Notes under the pieces: generated by a model
What the model saw: the letters and a program-made list of their open reading frames with translations, nothing else
Told to the model about the DNA's origin: nothing
Databases searched by the model: none
Source of the DNA: Biomphalaria glabrata
Lineage: Eukaryota; Mollusca; Gastropoda; Planorbidae
Reading direction: 5' to 3'
NCBI RefSeq assembly: GCF_947242115.1
Contig: NC_074716.1
Location: 22,715,590 to 22,779,589 of the forward strand
DNA: 64,000 nucleotides
In this document: positions 24,070-36,700 of the stretch, one piece after another
How the letters are laid out: each line of letters starts with the position of its first letter
Numbering within the stretch: position 1 is the first letter of the stretch
Program-made: the position numbers and the translations under genes

Positions 24070-27000
24070 CTAACTGTAGTCTCTTGTAATGGGAGGCCTA
24101 CCAGTGGAGCAGACGTCGGTGACGTAGGTTGCTGGGGGTATGAAATAATTAAGCATAATTTTTACTGTATTAGATTTATAGCATTTGAACAATAGACACA
24201 TCATAGGGCGTTGTACTGGCCACACATTACGCTTATTACAAGTTGGCCTGGAAACTGGAAAGCTATGCAATACTCATCTGCCCCGTGGATTGCACAAATT
24301 ACAATTTACTTTTAGTCAGGCCTACTCAAAACACAAAATTCACACCTGTGTCGTGTTTATTTGTACAACCTCTGTTTAGGCAGATGTTGAGGATGTCATA
24401 CCAATGAAGGCATCACTAGATACATGTAGCTTGATGACAGGCACTAACATAAATTACAGGAAAGTGAGCCATGTGAACAGCTGACTAGAAAGAATGGGAA
24501 TGCTAAATAGTCTTGAAATAGATAAATCATTAGCAGAATAAAGACTGCTGGAATAAGGAGCACAAATAAATGAAGGCCCTTTAAAAAGAAAGTTGAATGA
24601 TTCCGATAGTTTAAAAGAAAAATAAAGATGTTGTCTAATAAACCAAATGACTAAGACTTAGGAATTTTACTGCTTTTCTTCTGTAGAACCTGGCGATTCA
24701 GGGGAAATAGTTCATGCAAATATAATGGTTTTGTAATCAACACAAGAGTTGCCTTTCTTTGATATTTTTTTGTTTTAAAAAATCATAAAAATGTTAACTT
24801 GTAGGCTATATAATGTAATATTAGGAACCAAAAAATCATTAAAGTAAATCTCTTTATCTTCCAAGCTATGACTTTAAAATTCCAATGTAAAAAAAATGTG
24901 TTTTGTTTATTTTATTGACAATTAAAAAAAAATATTTCTTTCATTTTTGACAAACCCTATTAATTGGGTGCTAAAATCATTCTAAATATGTGGCATTAAT
25001 GTATTTTTTGTAACTTCATACCTGGGGTGCTATCAAAAAAAAAAAAAGATTAGCACAAGAATTTTGATAACATTAGGTCAAAATCATGAATTGCCAGTGT
25101 GTACATACAAAGTAAACGTCATGAAACTTAAACTTAATATACACATACATTTATAGACTATGCATAATTTGCTTTAAATTATGCAGTTATTTAATGGTAA
25201 AACAGTTGGAATGTCAAATTAATAAATTAATTAAATAAACAGCTATAAATTTTAAACTAAGAGATTAATTTAAATAGATTTATTCAAAACTCAATCCCAT
25301 AATTTAATGTAAGCCAACTTAATAGGCAAGATACTTTTGCACTTAACCATCACTACTTTGTGAATTAATTCACAGTGGAATCAAATCAATCAATGATATC
25401 ACATCATTAGACAGTCTTGGCATAGTGTGACTATAACTTTAACATTGTAGATAGACCACCAAAAAACACTCCACAGATTTATTGCATAAATTAGGCTATG
25501 TTTGTAAACACATAAGTTAATTAAAACCCTGGGTTAGTTATCAAACTGTTTTTTTCCATAGCTCCTCCAGTGTTCAAAGTGACATTAGTAAAATGTGACT
25601 GTCGGGTGGAGGGGTAGCGTGATGGACCAGTGGATAAACTCACTTCAAATGGATCATCAGAGTTGGTTGAGAGTTTAAATCTTTCCTCTGTGAAAGTAAG
25701 AAATATTTAAATGATTTTTTTTAAATGGCCACAATTTAAAAGAGAAACTACATGAAGACTTAAAGCAAAAAAAAGGCATTCTCAAAATAAAAAGTGAAAA
25801 TAGATAAAAATAAAGTTCTATTGTTTTTACCTATAACTTGTTGAGATGAAGAACTAGTAGCAAGCTCTCGCCAGGTATCCCTATATCTGGTAGAATTTCA
25901 AACACAGAAATGAGATTGGGCTATATTTTGTACAAAAATTTGTATGCATTCTTATCAGATTAGTTTTAATGTAAATATTTGTTCCAAAGTGTGATATATA
26001 TATATATATATAAAAAAGTGAAATATATCTCTATATCTATGCATCTGTGTCCATAAGATTATTGTGTATTTGAATTTGTATTTCACTGTAAAGCTGTTTT
26101 ACTAAATATTCTTTCTTTTTTTTCATACAATATTGTTTCCATAATATTCAAGCTAATTCATTGTTGAAATCAATTCAACCTACTCATCGAAGTTCAGTCC
26201 AGTTGTCCAAGCAAGTAGTTCATCAACTTCCCAGTTTTCTAAAGCATCCACTCCCTGGGACTCAATGGTTGCAATCATGCCTGCTGTGGCCCCTTCAATC
26301 AGCTGTGTGGTCTCTTCATCATCAGCTTTGGTTTTCAGTAAACCTTGACTGTACCTGGCAATATGGGAGCCATTTAAAAACAAATTAGTCATCTTTTAGG
26401 CATCTCAACAGAGATCATTCTTAATACAGAAATATATGAACTTCTTTCCTTTACAAAATACACAAATTCCAAGGATTTTTTCATTGGTTTTGTTGTTGTT
26501 GTTTTTTTAGCATATTTATTGTCTAGTTTTGCCTTATCTCCATTACTTTATGAAAGCTTGTGCAGTGAAATATAAACTATATATATCCAATTAAACTTAG
26601 TGACCTAGTACTTCAAATACTTTTATTATTTAAGTCATGGAAATGCAATCCAGAAATTAATTAAACCTGCAAATTATAGCTGTCAAATTTTATAATCTTG
26701 AGTGAACAAAAAATCAATTTCCAGTAAATAAAAGTATAGAAATCTCATTCAGAGAGTAAATCTAAGCATTACAAAAACAAACAAAAAATATCTTTAAAAA
26801 AAAAAACAATCCACAGAAATGAAATCTCACTGTAAAATTAGTTCTTTTTATTTTTTTAAATGAACTTACAATTTCTGCATCCATTTAATTTTTTTCTCTT
26901 TTTTCCTTCTTTCAACATCTTGTCTTCTATTTAACTGCAGATAGAAATTGAAGTTGCACTGATTTAAATTATTCACATTGGCATTCAAGCTGAGTATTTA

Positions 27001-29620
27001 TAAATTATTGTCAAGTAACTTGATCACCTAAGTGTAGCATCATAATATGGATTCCAAGTTTACTAATATAAATGACTCACTCGACTGTGATCAAACTTGT
27101 ATTCTTTTCTGGATGTTTCCCAAGTGACAGGATCATTAAGAATATGGTGAATCAATCTATCAGAGACGAGTCTCCATCCATTGTTTTCTATCCTCTTATA
27201 CCAGCCTTGTTTGTCTGTCAAATCAACAAAATATTTATCACAATTTAAGGAAAACTGCTTTTTTTAAATGATTTTATGTCAAAGAAAAGATCAATAACTA
27301 CTAATATTTATAAATATGATATTTTCTATTCCACAGGTATAGGTAAAAAAAAAAAAGATTGATTTAAAAAATAATTCTACCATCTTCTTGGATCTTTGGC
27401 ACACGAACATGACTATGTGTGTCTTTGGCTGTCAGTTTTTTAGATTGCGTATAATCTTTGGGGCTGTTGGCACACAAATCTTGAATGGGCCGATTAGTAA
27501 AAATTTTGTAATAAATATTTGGAGGGAACTTTTCCTGAAAAATATTTGAAAATAAAATCATTTTCCAAAAATTTCTAGCACTTATATTTTGTAAAGAGCT
27601 GTAAATTAAAATAAAACAACAAAATCATTTGAGTTAAACAATTTTCTTATTAGCGATTTTGAATTTCCAACAGTTCATTGAATTATTACATTATAACAAT
27701 TAGCAATTTAAAATGAAAAATTATGCTGCAGGCTTATAGAAAGATGAAAAAGAAATACTTACACCTGCTAATCTAAATCGAATGTTTATTCCTGCAGCAG
27801 CATCTAACAGCTTTGCTTCATTGGGATTGATACATCTCAACATAGCACTTGGATCTCCTCGACATTTGAAGTTAATCAGATCTCTGTAATACTTGTACAC
27901 TTGAATGTCCTTGAAGAACAGTAGAAGGTATATTTTTAAAAAAAAAAAGATATTAATTTTTTTTTTTATTCTGATTGCTGTCAAAAGTTAACTTACACAA
28001 GACAATTTTTTTTTTAACTCTGGGAAATGGTAAGATTAATTTCAGATATATTATGAAGACTTTGATAAAAACTTATATAGTCAAGCATTTTATTGCATTA
28101 CAAGTACGGTATTTAGAAACTTTTCACAATCAGCAAATAGCAAAATATTAACTGTTCATTAATCATATTTCTTCAATCTATGTCATGAACTAATTATTTT
28201 TATTTCTCTTTAAATGCTTGTTTGTTTTACATGTTTTCGCATGTTCCTTGAGGGTTGAAGATAATCTACTGTCTAGTCCAAACTTCCTGCAGGATTATGG
28301 GGAATGGCAGCAGGCAGGGTATGAAGCTGGGACCATCGAGTTGACCAAATGACAGTCCAGCACACATACCGCATGACCAGGAAGCCATATTGTCTCATAT
28401 TGGGGCCTACCTAATAAATTGTGAAAAAAAATCTTTGTTGCTAAATAAGTTAACAATAGAAACTAAAATATGGTTGATAAATAGACTAGTGGATCAGTTC
28501 AAAAGTTGCATGATTTAAATCCTAGTCTCTAGCTGAGTTTCCATTTTCAAATACTAACTTTTGGAGATGCTTCTGTAGACTCTCCAGTGGTGAAAGTGGT
28601 GGTTCATGCATCCATAAACCCATTCCTCTCCTCCCCATCAGTTGGGCAGGTTAAGTATTTAATACCTTACTTCTTGTGCTTCAATTAACTAAGAAACATC
28701 TCAAGAGTAAAGTCTAATTTTTTTGCTTTTGTAGAAACTCAAGGATATCTATAGAAACATCTTATCATATATATTTATATAATATACAAGTCTAAATATA
28801 GCTTCATTCTTATCATAAATATTTACATAATATACAAATCTAAATATAGCTATCAGCTTGTGATAGACAAAAAGATTGAATATCTTAAATTTACTATGTC
28901 TATATTAAATGTCACAATAACTACATAATTCACTATATAAGCCCTACATATTTAAATCTTCAATTTAAAATTAGATAGAAAGATGGTAACAAATGACTAG
29001 AAAAAAAAAAACTAGAAAAGGAAACAAAATTACAATATGTCTTCTCCATGCCCTCTGTATCTTAACAGCTGCTTGAATCTCATTGTGAATGTTTCTAGCT
29101 TCACTTCGTCGTGGTAAAAGGACATTTTGCTTGGATGTGTTTCTATTTGGATCATTTTTATTAATTACACTATCTTGATTTGAGTTTGATTGCTTCAAAT
29201 GTTGTGGTCGCCAATGATCAGCAAGGTTTGTGAGAAAAAAACTGAATCTAAAGGGAAAAACATTTTTTTTATAAATTGATTATCAATGAGACCTAAACCA
29301 AACATTATAAGAAAAATTACAAAATGCTGATAAACAAAAAGGTTTTTCATTAAGTACAATACAACTGAATCAGCTTACGTTGCTATATTTTCCTTAGGTA
29401 CATTGTCAAGTATTTGTTCTTGGACATACTGATGATAAAGTTGCTCTTTTTGAAGTCTTGCAATAGGATTCTAGTAATTAACAGAAATGTTCTCATTAAT
29501 TATATTTATTTTAGATTTTTTTTTTCCATTAAGAAATTTTAAGTATTTTTAAAGAGCCTTTGATTGATCTAAAAAGAAATAAAATCTTTTTCAACATAAC
29601 AGACTCACCTCACTATCCAT
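24070..29620 (-). CDS. MFI: C11orf65/MFI homologue, IQ-motif protein
   Basis: Ten exons (29609-29620, 29379-29470, 29034-29247, 27763-27909, 27381-27534, 27081-27214, 26870-26934, 26184-26354, 25831-25886, 24070-24131) join in one frame of about 368 residues with GT-AG junctions. Residues near 95-108 form an IQ motif (AAVKIQRAWRRHI), a likely calmodulin-binding site. Next come the family's signature stretches: LLDAAAGINIRFRLAG, KFPPNIYYKIFTNRPIQDLC, GWYKRIENNGWRLVSDR, LNRRQDVERRKK and NWEVDELLAWTTGLNFDE. From memory these match vertebrate C11orf65 (mitochondrial fission regulator MFI, 313 residues). The vertebrate protein is reported to restrain Drp1-driven fission. The N-terminus is longer here. 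The last two small exons rest on frame closure; EYRDTWRELATS matches the family, and the 62-nt final exon is the weakest part. Confidence 0.85.
25560..25695 (+). repeat. Possible tRNA-derived SINE remnant in MFI intron
   Basis: GGGTAGCGTGATGGACCAGT and, about 50 bp on, GAGAGTTTAAATC look like degenerate pol III A and B boxes. No target duplication or second full copy was found, so this is tentative. Confidence 0.3.
28222..28388 (-). repeat. tRNA-derived SINE family A, diverged copy
   Basis: Aligns end to end with the better-preserved copies at 54814-54991 and 56123-56301: shared TTGAAGATAATCTAC, CCAAACTTCCTGCAGGA and GACCAGGAAGCCAT words on the plus strand, with many substitutions. Lies in intron 3 of the MFI gene. 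Confidence 0.75.
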
Positions 29621-30123
29621 TGTAGACAAATTTTAATTCAAAACAGGCTGACTCAAACTACTGATTCATGAGATGGAATAAAATAGCTGTGATTTTCCTT
29701 TATGCTAGCAATAGAGAATTAAAATTTATATGTGTCCACTTTTTAACCATAAAAAATTTTGTAATGTAAGTCTAAAGCTGCCCTTACTAAAGTTTTATTC
29801 TAATATGTATATACATTTTTTTCCTAGTCAAATTTCAATGTAAAAATACACAGAAAATATTACTTATTGATGTAAAAGTCAAAATGCATTGTAATCATTT
29901 CTTGGTACTTAGGTACTTATAGTGTCAGACCTGGTTAATCACTTTTTTAAAAAATCATTAAGTATATGTCCTTTGTAGAGTAATGACTGCCCTCTTTTTA
30001 AGCCCTAAATATTTTATGTTTTTTAATGTTGCAAACACATGATTTTGTGTTTACATTGTGTTTTTGCGTTTACATTTTTACATAAATAGATTTTCATAAA
30101 TATATATATTCATGTAATGTTAG
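29621..30123. other. Upstream region of the MFI gene, nothing recognised
   Basis: AT-rich sequence upstream of the ATG at 29620. No TATA box, CpG-rich patch or coding exon stands out. Confidence 0.35.
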
Positions 30124-30545
30124 TTACCTTATCTTATCTTATAAAATACAGATGTTACTTCAAAAAAGATGATTATGTCCTACCAGTACTCATGTTCCTA
30201 GGTCAATCTAGTCATGCATGTTAACCAATGATTTAAATTCTGCCATCACTGGTATTCCTGGCTGATTTTGGCAACCCATTCTAAGCTCTAATAGCAGTAG
30301 GGAAGAAGGAGCATTTGTACAAATTTGTCCTAGCATATGGAATGTGAAATGTGCCTTTATCTTTGTTTCTTTCTGAGTATTTTATTAGGTTTTGTTTTTG
30401 TATTTGAAGTTCAATGTTTTATGTATAATTGCTACTTTACTTTTAAGTCTTCTTTCCTGAAGGCTTTCTAAATTTAGTTATTTTACTAAAGGTGCTACTC
30501 TAGTCAAATGTGAATATTCATTTGTCTTGAATCTCACTGCTCTAT
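30124..30545 (-). mobile_element. CR1-like LINE 3' fragment
   Basis: Minus-strand translation gives NLESLQERRLKSKVAIIHKT, then a diverged AIRA-NGLPKSAR stretch and a 3' UTR ending in AAGATAAGATAAGG. It is the same family as 15050-15235. Stops and a frameshift mark it as a fossil. Confidence 0.75.
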
Positions 30546-33228
30546 TTTATGTCTGCTCCAGTGTACCTTTGTCAATACACAAGAAATATATATGGATCTA
30601 CATTTTTCAATATATGTTATTATTTTATGTATCAAAAATTTGTTTTTAAATATTTTTTTCATTTTGTTTTTGTTTACGTATAATAAAGATTTTATATTGA
30701 TTATTTTATTTATTAGTAAAATAATGTTTTCCATAATTTTAATGATTTAAAATTTTACTTAATATTAATCATCTCCCACTTACCTTCCACCCACAACAAA
30801 AAAATTAGTCCTACTGATTGTTCTCTGACTTTTCATCAGCTTCTAAATATTTAATATACACTGTTTCTTTTAAACTGTAACCCCCTCTTACACACACACT
30901 CTTGTTTGATAGAAAGCTTGTCGTTTTTTTTTTCCGAATAGCAGTAGTCAGGTTGCAAATCTGTCAAAACCGGTTCTTAGTGAGCATCTGGGGGGTAAAA
31001 AGAACCTGTGTAAAAAATTTCATGTGAATCCATACTACAGTTGATGAGATCTCTTAAATTGAACAATAAGTGGTATTTTTGTGTATATATAGTCTATTGT
31101 AGATTATTTAGATCCACATGTGAATATATTATCTTATTAAAAAATGTTGTTTAATCTGGCATCTGTTGTCAAATTCTAAACATTTCATTTATTTATCATA
31201 GACACAGATAACCAAATATTATTGTTTAATACCATAAGGCAGCAAATCTTATGACTTTTAAATGAGCTCCAACTATAGGCAGCAGCCTAGTCGATATTAT
31301 AGGCCTACTCAATCAGTTAGTCCTAAGGAAAACTCAATCACTCAGTTTCAGTTGAATAATTATCTTCAGTTCTAGTCTAGAGTTAGGTCTAGTCAATTCT
31401 ATTTTAGTTACTAAAGACAAAGTCAATACTATATATATAGATTCTAGATATGTATATTCTCTGCATACTTAAGTCATAAGTTAATTATTGTTTAATTTTA
31501 ACTGTGTATAATTACAAATGACGATGAACAGTATAATTTCATTAATTTATTAGTCAGTCAAGTCAGTGGCGAACTTTTTGTTTTATGGATTGACTTTAAA
31601 AATCGAAATGGGGCCTTCGATGGGAAGTTTAGTTTTACCAGATGCTCAGATGGCAGATCTAGATTCTAGACTGTCACTATAATTTTAATCTAGACCTATA
31701 TCTATTATCTAGTGCTAGTCTATATCGTTGATTACCAAATAACAAAAAAAACTCATTAAATTTATTTATTAATTGGTATTCATTTATATTAATGAAGAGT
31801 AGGTAATCTAAAAAGTATTTATATTTTAATAGCGTGACCAAAAGATTAAATCATAAATGCATCTACTTGGGAATACTTGCTGTACGTTGCTAGTATAAAC
31901 ATTAGAACCGGAAATGCTTAATGTTTTTAATAAGTTAAGAGGTGTTAAAAAATCAATTCTTTGAATATGAGGGTCAAATCAACCATTTTAAAATATATAT
32001 CTAGGTTTCTATATCTAGAGTCTATATAGATCTAGATCTTGAATGAATATTTTTAATAATTTCTTTTTATTATCATATTCAGATTCACTTCAAATATGAC
32101 TTTCTTTCTGGAAATAGAGATCAATCTAGATCTAGATCTAAGAAATGAAAAATTAATAATTAATCTAGGTGCGCTGAGGCCAAGTGATTAGTTCCCCTTA
32201 TGACCCACTAAACCCAGTGCCCAACAACAAAAGCGACACATGGCAACGACCTCAATTAAAGAAACATGACCACTTATCGACGTCTTATCATTGTGCCATT
32301 CATTGAGATCTTTTTAAATAAAATCTCTTTGAGTTGCCATTATAGTGGCTGTTGATATGTAGACCACATATAAAGGTACAAAAAAATTTTCTTACAGTGT
32401 AACATTACATAAGGTGTTAGATCTAAAACTAGATCGAGTTACAAGTAGAGTCTAGATCTAGAATCTAGATCTAATCTTAAATCTAGATTTGTCTAGATCT
32501 TCATTTCATTTGTCATTAGTAAATTTTTATAAATTATTTAGTCCTTGCCTTGTGACTTGTCTAGACTCTATCATGTTATGTACAGCCTTAAATATAAATT
32601 ATTTATTTTGTGTCGCTCTATTCACTCTTTTGTTAATAAGTAATAAGCATCAGTGTTGTTATTTACTACTGGTACAGAGCACAACTGTCTTGAGATTTGA
32701 GATATAAAAACAAATCCTAATTGTCCTAATAAAATACTCAGAAAGACACAAAGAATGAAAGCTTTCTTTTGTTCAAGTTTCTATGTATGTTTATTTCTTC
32801 ACAGATCTAGATTTAGATCTAAATCTTATACTCCTCTAAATCTAGATAATTGCCAGAGTGAATCTCCTTAGGTCAGTGTGATTATTAAATGTGTTTTTAC
32901 TAAGAACACAGAACATATTTGTAGAAAACTACTACAGCTTGATATGTAATTAATGAAATTGTTTAAATTAGCACAGTTTATACATGTAGGCATTTATTGT
33001 AAATTAAAAATTACTACAAACAAAAAAAATTGACTCAGTGAATATAAGAGCCTATTAAGAGTGTGTGTGTGTTTTTGGGGGAGGCAGGGGAATATAATAC
33101 AGTTTGTGGAGATGGGTTATCTCTATAAAAGTATTGCCTCTAGATCTATAACTGACAAAATTTTTTAAAATATGTGAAAAGAGTTTTATAAATTGTAAAT
33201 ATAGATGTTTCTTCTTTCAAACTGTTTA
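30546..33228. other. Intergenic between MFI and EFCAB6, rich in CTAGATCT words
   Basis: No coding exon recognised. Positions 31360-31440, 31660-31720, 31990-32165, 32420-32510 and 32800-32850 are packed with overlapping TCTAGA, AGATCT and CTAGATCT words. Any 5' untranslated exon or promoter of the plus-strand EF-hand gene would fall here, but I cannot place one. Confidence 0.45.
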
Positions 33229-33280
33229 CCTTATATAATACAGACGTTACTTCAAAAAAGAAGATGATTACATCCTACGC
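33229..33280 (-). mobile_element. Terminal scrap of the CR1-like LINE
   Basis: Only the 3' UTR end is present (minus strand GGATGTAATCATCTTCTTTT through the TTATATAAGG tail), matching 15180-15235 almost base for base. A dead-on-arrival insertion or remnant. Confidence 0.65.
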
Positions 33281-33757
33281 ATGTGTGTTTCACTTTAATG
33301 ATTTATCTATCAGGACTTTTATAATTTACATTAAAAATGTGTGTATTGCTGGAGAATTGTTATATTCTAGGACGCAATGAAGGATTCAAAGAAGGGTGTT
33401 TTTTGTTTAAAATTGTTCATTACTGACCTTTCACCTTTGAAACAGACATCTGTTTATGACTTCAATGTAACTCTGTTGTTGTTGTTTTTTATATATATGC
33501 TGCTTGTTATGTCAAAAAATACATAGGCCCCTGCACTTGTATCATAAACAACTTTAGTTTTCTTCATATACTGCATGATAGTGTTATGTATTAAATATCA
33601 AGTGATAATCCTGATGCATTACTTGCTAAATCTGAGAAGTATGGTGATAACAAGATGCAGCTTTATATTTGCTATAAACATATTTCTTATTAATTTGAAT
33701 CTTATACAAATTTATTTTGTAGATGTTTACTTTTCAGTTGAAGGGAAATAAACCAAC

Positions 33758-36700
33758 ATGGCCACTAGTGTTATGGGGTTCACCCCAGACAATCCGATTA
33801 TTCAGTTTACTGCTAGGCCAGCCCTCAGGACTAGAGAGTCTGTTGTTAGTGTGCCTCACTCATTAATACGCTCAGGCCACTCATCATCAATGGAAAGTAT
33901 TGGTAAGATTATATTTTTGAATAGTACAATTCTGTACTTTCAGGTCCTTATTCTGACACAATACTAAGCTTAGCCTGAGATATTATTTGAATCAGTGTAA
34001 TCCAAATTTAAATCATTAAACGAATTAACTCGAGCAAAATTCCAAGAATAAGCAATACAATTGAATTTAAACAACAAATCCACAGAAGCTTAAACTTATG
34101 GACTCCCCAGTTTACCGTTCTCACCATCTTTACAAAAATGTACACTAGCGGTACCAAACAATAGGTTCTAGAATATGCTCAATTATAGTCATTACATAGT
34201 TTAATAAAATAATTGCTTCCCTTAGACATCATCAGCTGTTCTTAGCTCTTCAAAGCAATGTCAGAATGTTATGAAAAGATATGTTTTGAAAAATAACTTG
34301 CTTTGTTATTTATTATGTCACACTATGTTACAATTGGCATGGTTCTAGCGCTATTAAAGTGTCACAGATCACAAGATTTAGTTTTGTGTTTATTAATTTA
34401 AGGGGCATAAAGGTATATGGCTTGGCCCCTCCTGTGGGGGGTCTCAATTTTCATTCCTGGTGAACATTGTATCTTGAAATTAAGAATATAAAGACACCTG
34501 TGAGCTCACCCAACAGTATCTGACATTAGTTAGGAAAGTAAAAGGGCTTGTTTGTTATGATGGCCAATTGACACCCTCGTTAACCATCGACCATAGAAAC
34601 ATATGAGATTTACATTATCTGACCTATGGATAACAAGGCCTTAAGGGAACTATACTTTACTTATTTATTTATTGCATAAAGGTTCATATGTATAACACTT
34701 GACGTATAATGTGGGCCAGAGTCTGCTCAAAATAACAAAGTAGCAATATAAATACTCTACTAATATTTCTCTTTAAATAATGGTTTACTGGTAGATGTAA
34801 ATAATATTGATAATGCCTACTGAGTATAATGTTCTACTTATCTATTCTTTAGGTCTACTTCCAAGACAGAATGGTGAAAATAGTCCCTTAATATCTCATG
34901 CAAATATGTCTAGCATTGAAATAGAATCTCTTGTAAGGGAAAAAGTCAGGAACAAATATGATAAGCTAAAACAGGTATGTACTTCACTTTTTTTTTTTTA
35001 CTTTCCTTTGCCATAGATTTAATTATCTTCAATAATATTACTTTTTTTATCATATCAGTCAATCAATCTTTGCTAGCAAATCTGACTATTTGTAATAAGG
35101 ACATATAAAGATTTTCATGTTGATTGCAAGTTTTCTTTAGTTATTGATATGCCTAATAGCTTTCAAATTTCAATTATTGTTATTTTACTAGAATGTCTTA
35201 ACAGTTTATTGTTTAAAAAAATATATTTTCAGGGTTTCAAACTGTATGATGTTGATAACAATGAAACTGTAACCAAAGGAGAATTCCGCAGAGTTTTAGA
35301 AATGTACTGCATGCCTTTAACAGCTGATCAATTTGATTCAATTCTAGCTAAGGTAAACACATTGACAAAATCTAATGTTTTTAATTAACCATTAGACTGG
35401 ATTTACTTCAAGATGAAATTTCTCATACTTTCAGAGATATTTATGGTAACTAAAAACATTCTTTGACTTGAAATTTTGACAATAAACAATTCCTGAAAAG
35501 TTATAGTAAATGTGGTTACAGTTCACTCTTGATAATCCAACAGTCATAGAACTGTACATGGTAGTATTGGATTATCAAAAATGTCAGGTTAGCTGTACTT
35601 TATAGAATTTAAGGTATAATTTCAAGAAAATTCTAGATTTATTTATGATATAATAATATATTCTCTTAGACTTTCAAGGGTTTGAAATAAATAGTGGATA
35701 AAAAAGAAAAATGAATTGATATAAAAAATACAAAATGTGATTTCAGTTTTCACATACTATGCTAAATTACAATTTAAGGCTTCATTCATTCTAAAAAAAT
35801 ATAAGTACTACAGTAATGGCTTACATCTAATAAATGAATGTTCACATGTGTATGAAAAAACTCTGTAATAGTTTCTTTCTACCCAAACAATCTGGTCACA
35901 TGACATTTTCTTGAATGTCTTTTAACATTATAACATGAGCAGCATCAGATTATTATACTATTATTATCCTAGTCTTTTATGGGTTAATGTAGGGCACTTT
36001 CTTAGCCTAAATGGGGTGCTTTTCTGGCACATTGTTCTTTAGGTATATTCAAAGCCAAATTATTAACTCACATCTGTATAATTATTAAAGAAACATGTTT
36101 CTAACATTAATAATGATGATTAAATGTAGCCAATTTATGTTAAATAATAAAAAGGTCAAATTTGATATATTTTAATTATGAAATTATTATGTTTTATTTA
36201 TAGAGTTATTATATTTTTTTTATCTCATCTATATTTCAAAGATTGGCACTTATAAAGCAGGCACCACAGTAAACTATAGTGACTTCCTTAACAAATTTTC
36301 TGGGATTGAAACAGCTGGTAAAAATTGGTCAGCAAGGTATACCAAATTTTTTATTTAATCATTTATCTAAGTTACTAATATTTTGTGCAAGAGAAAACAA
36401 AATACTTTACACAAGCATTGCTTATCCATAAAATAATTTCCAAAAATATCTTGATGTATTTTTGTGTAAATAGCATGCTTACTTTATACAATCTGATATC
36501 CCCATCAGATAGACATGTTGTCGAAATGTATATAGGCATTTCCCACTTTATTTTAAAAAAGCTTATATCAACTCACTCTGTCTGTCTGGTAAAAAGTTTG
36601 TACACCTTATTTCTCCCACAACCATTCTCAGATCAAGTTGAAATTGTGCACAATTATTCATGGCATAGACAAGACTAGTCAATTACTGGGAGTTAACTCT

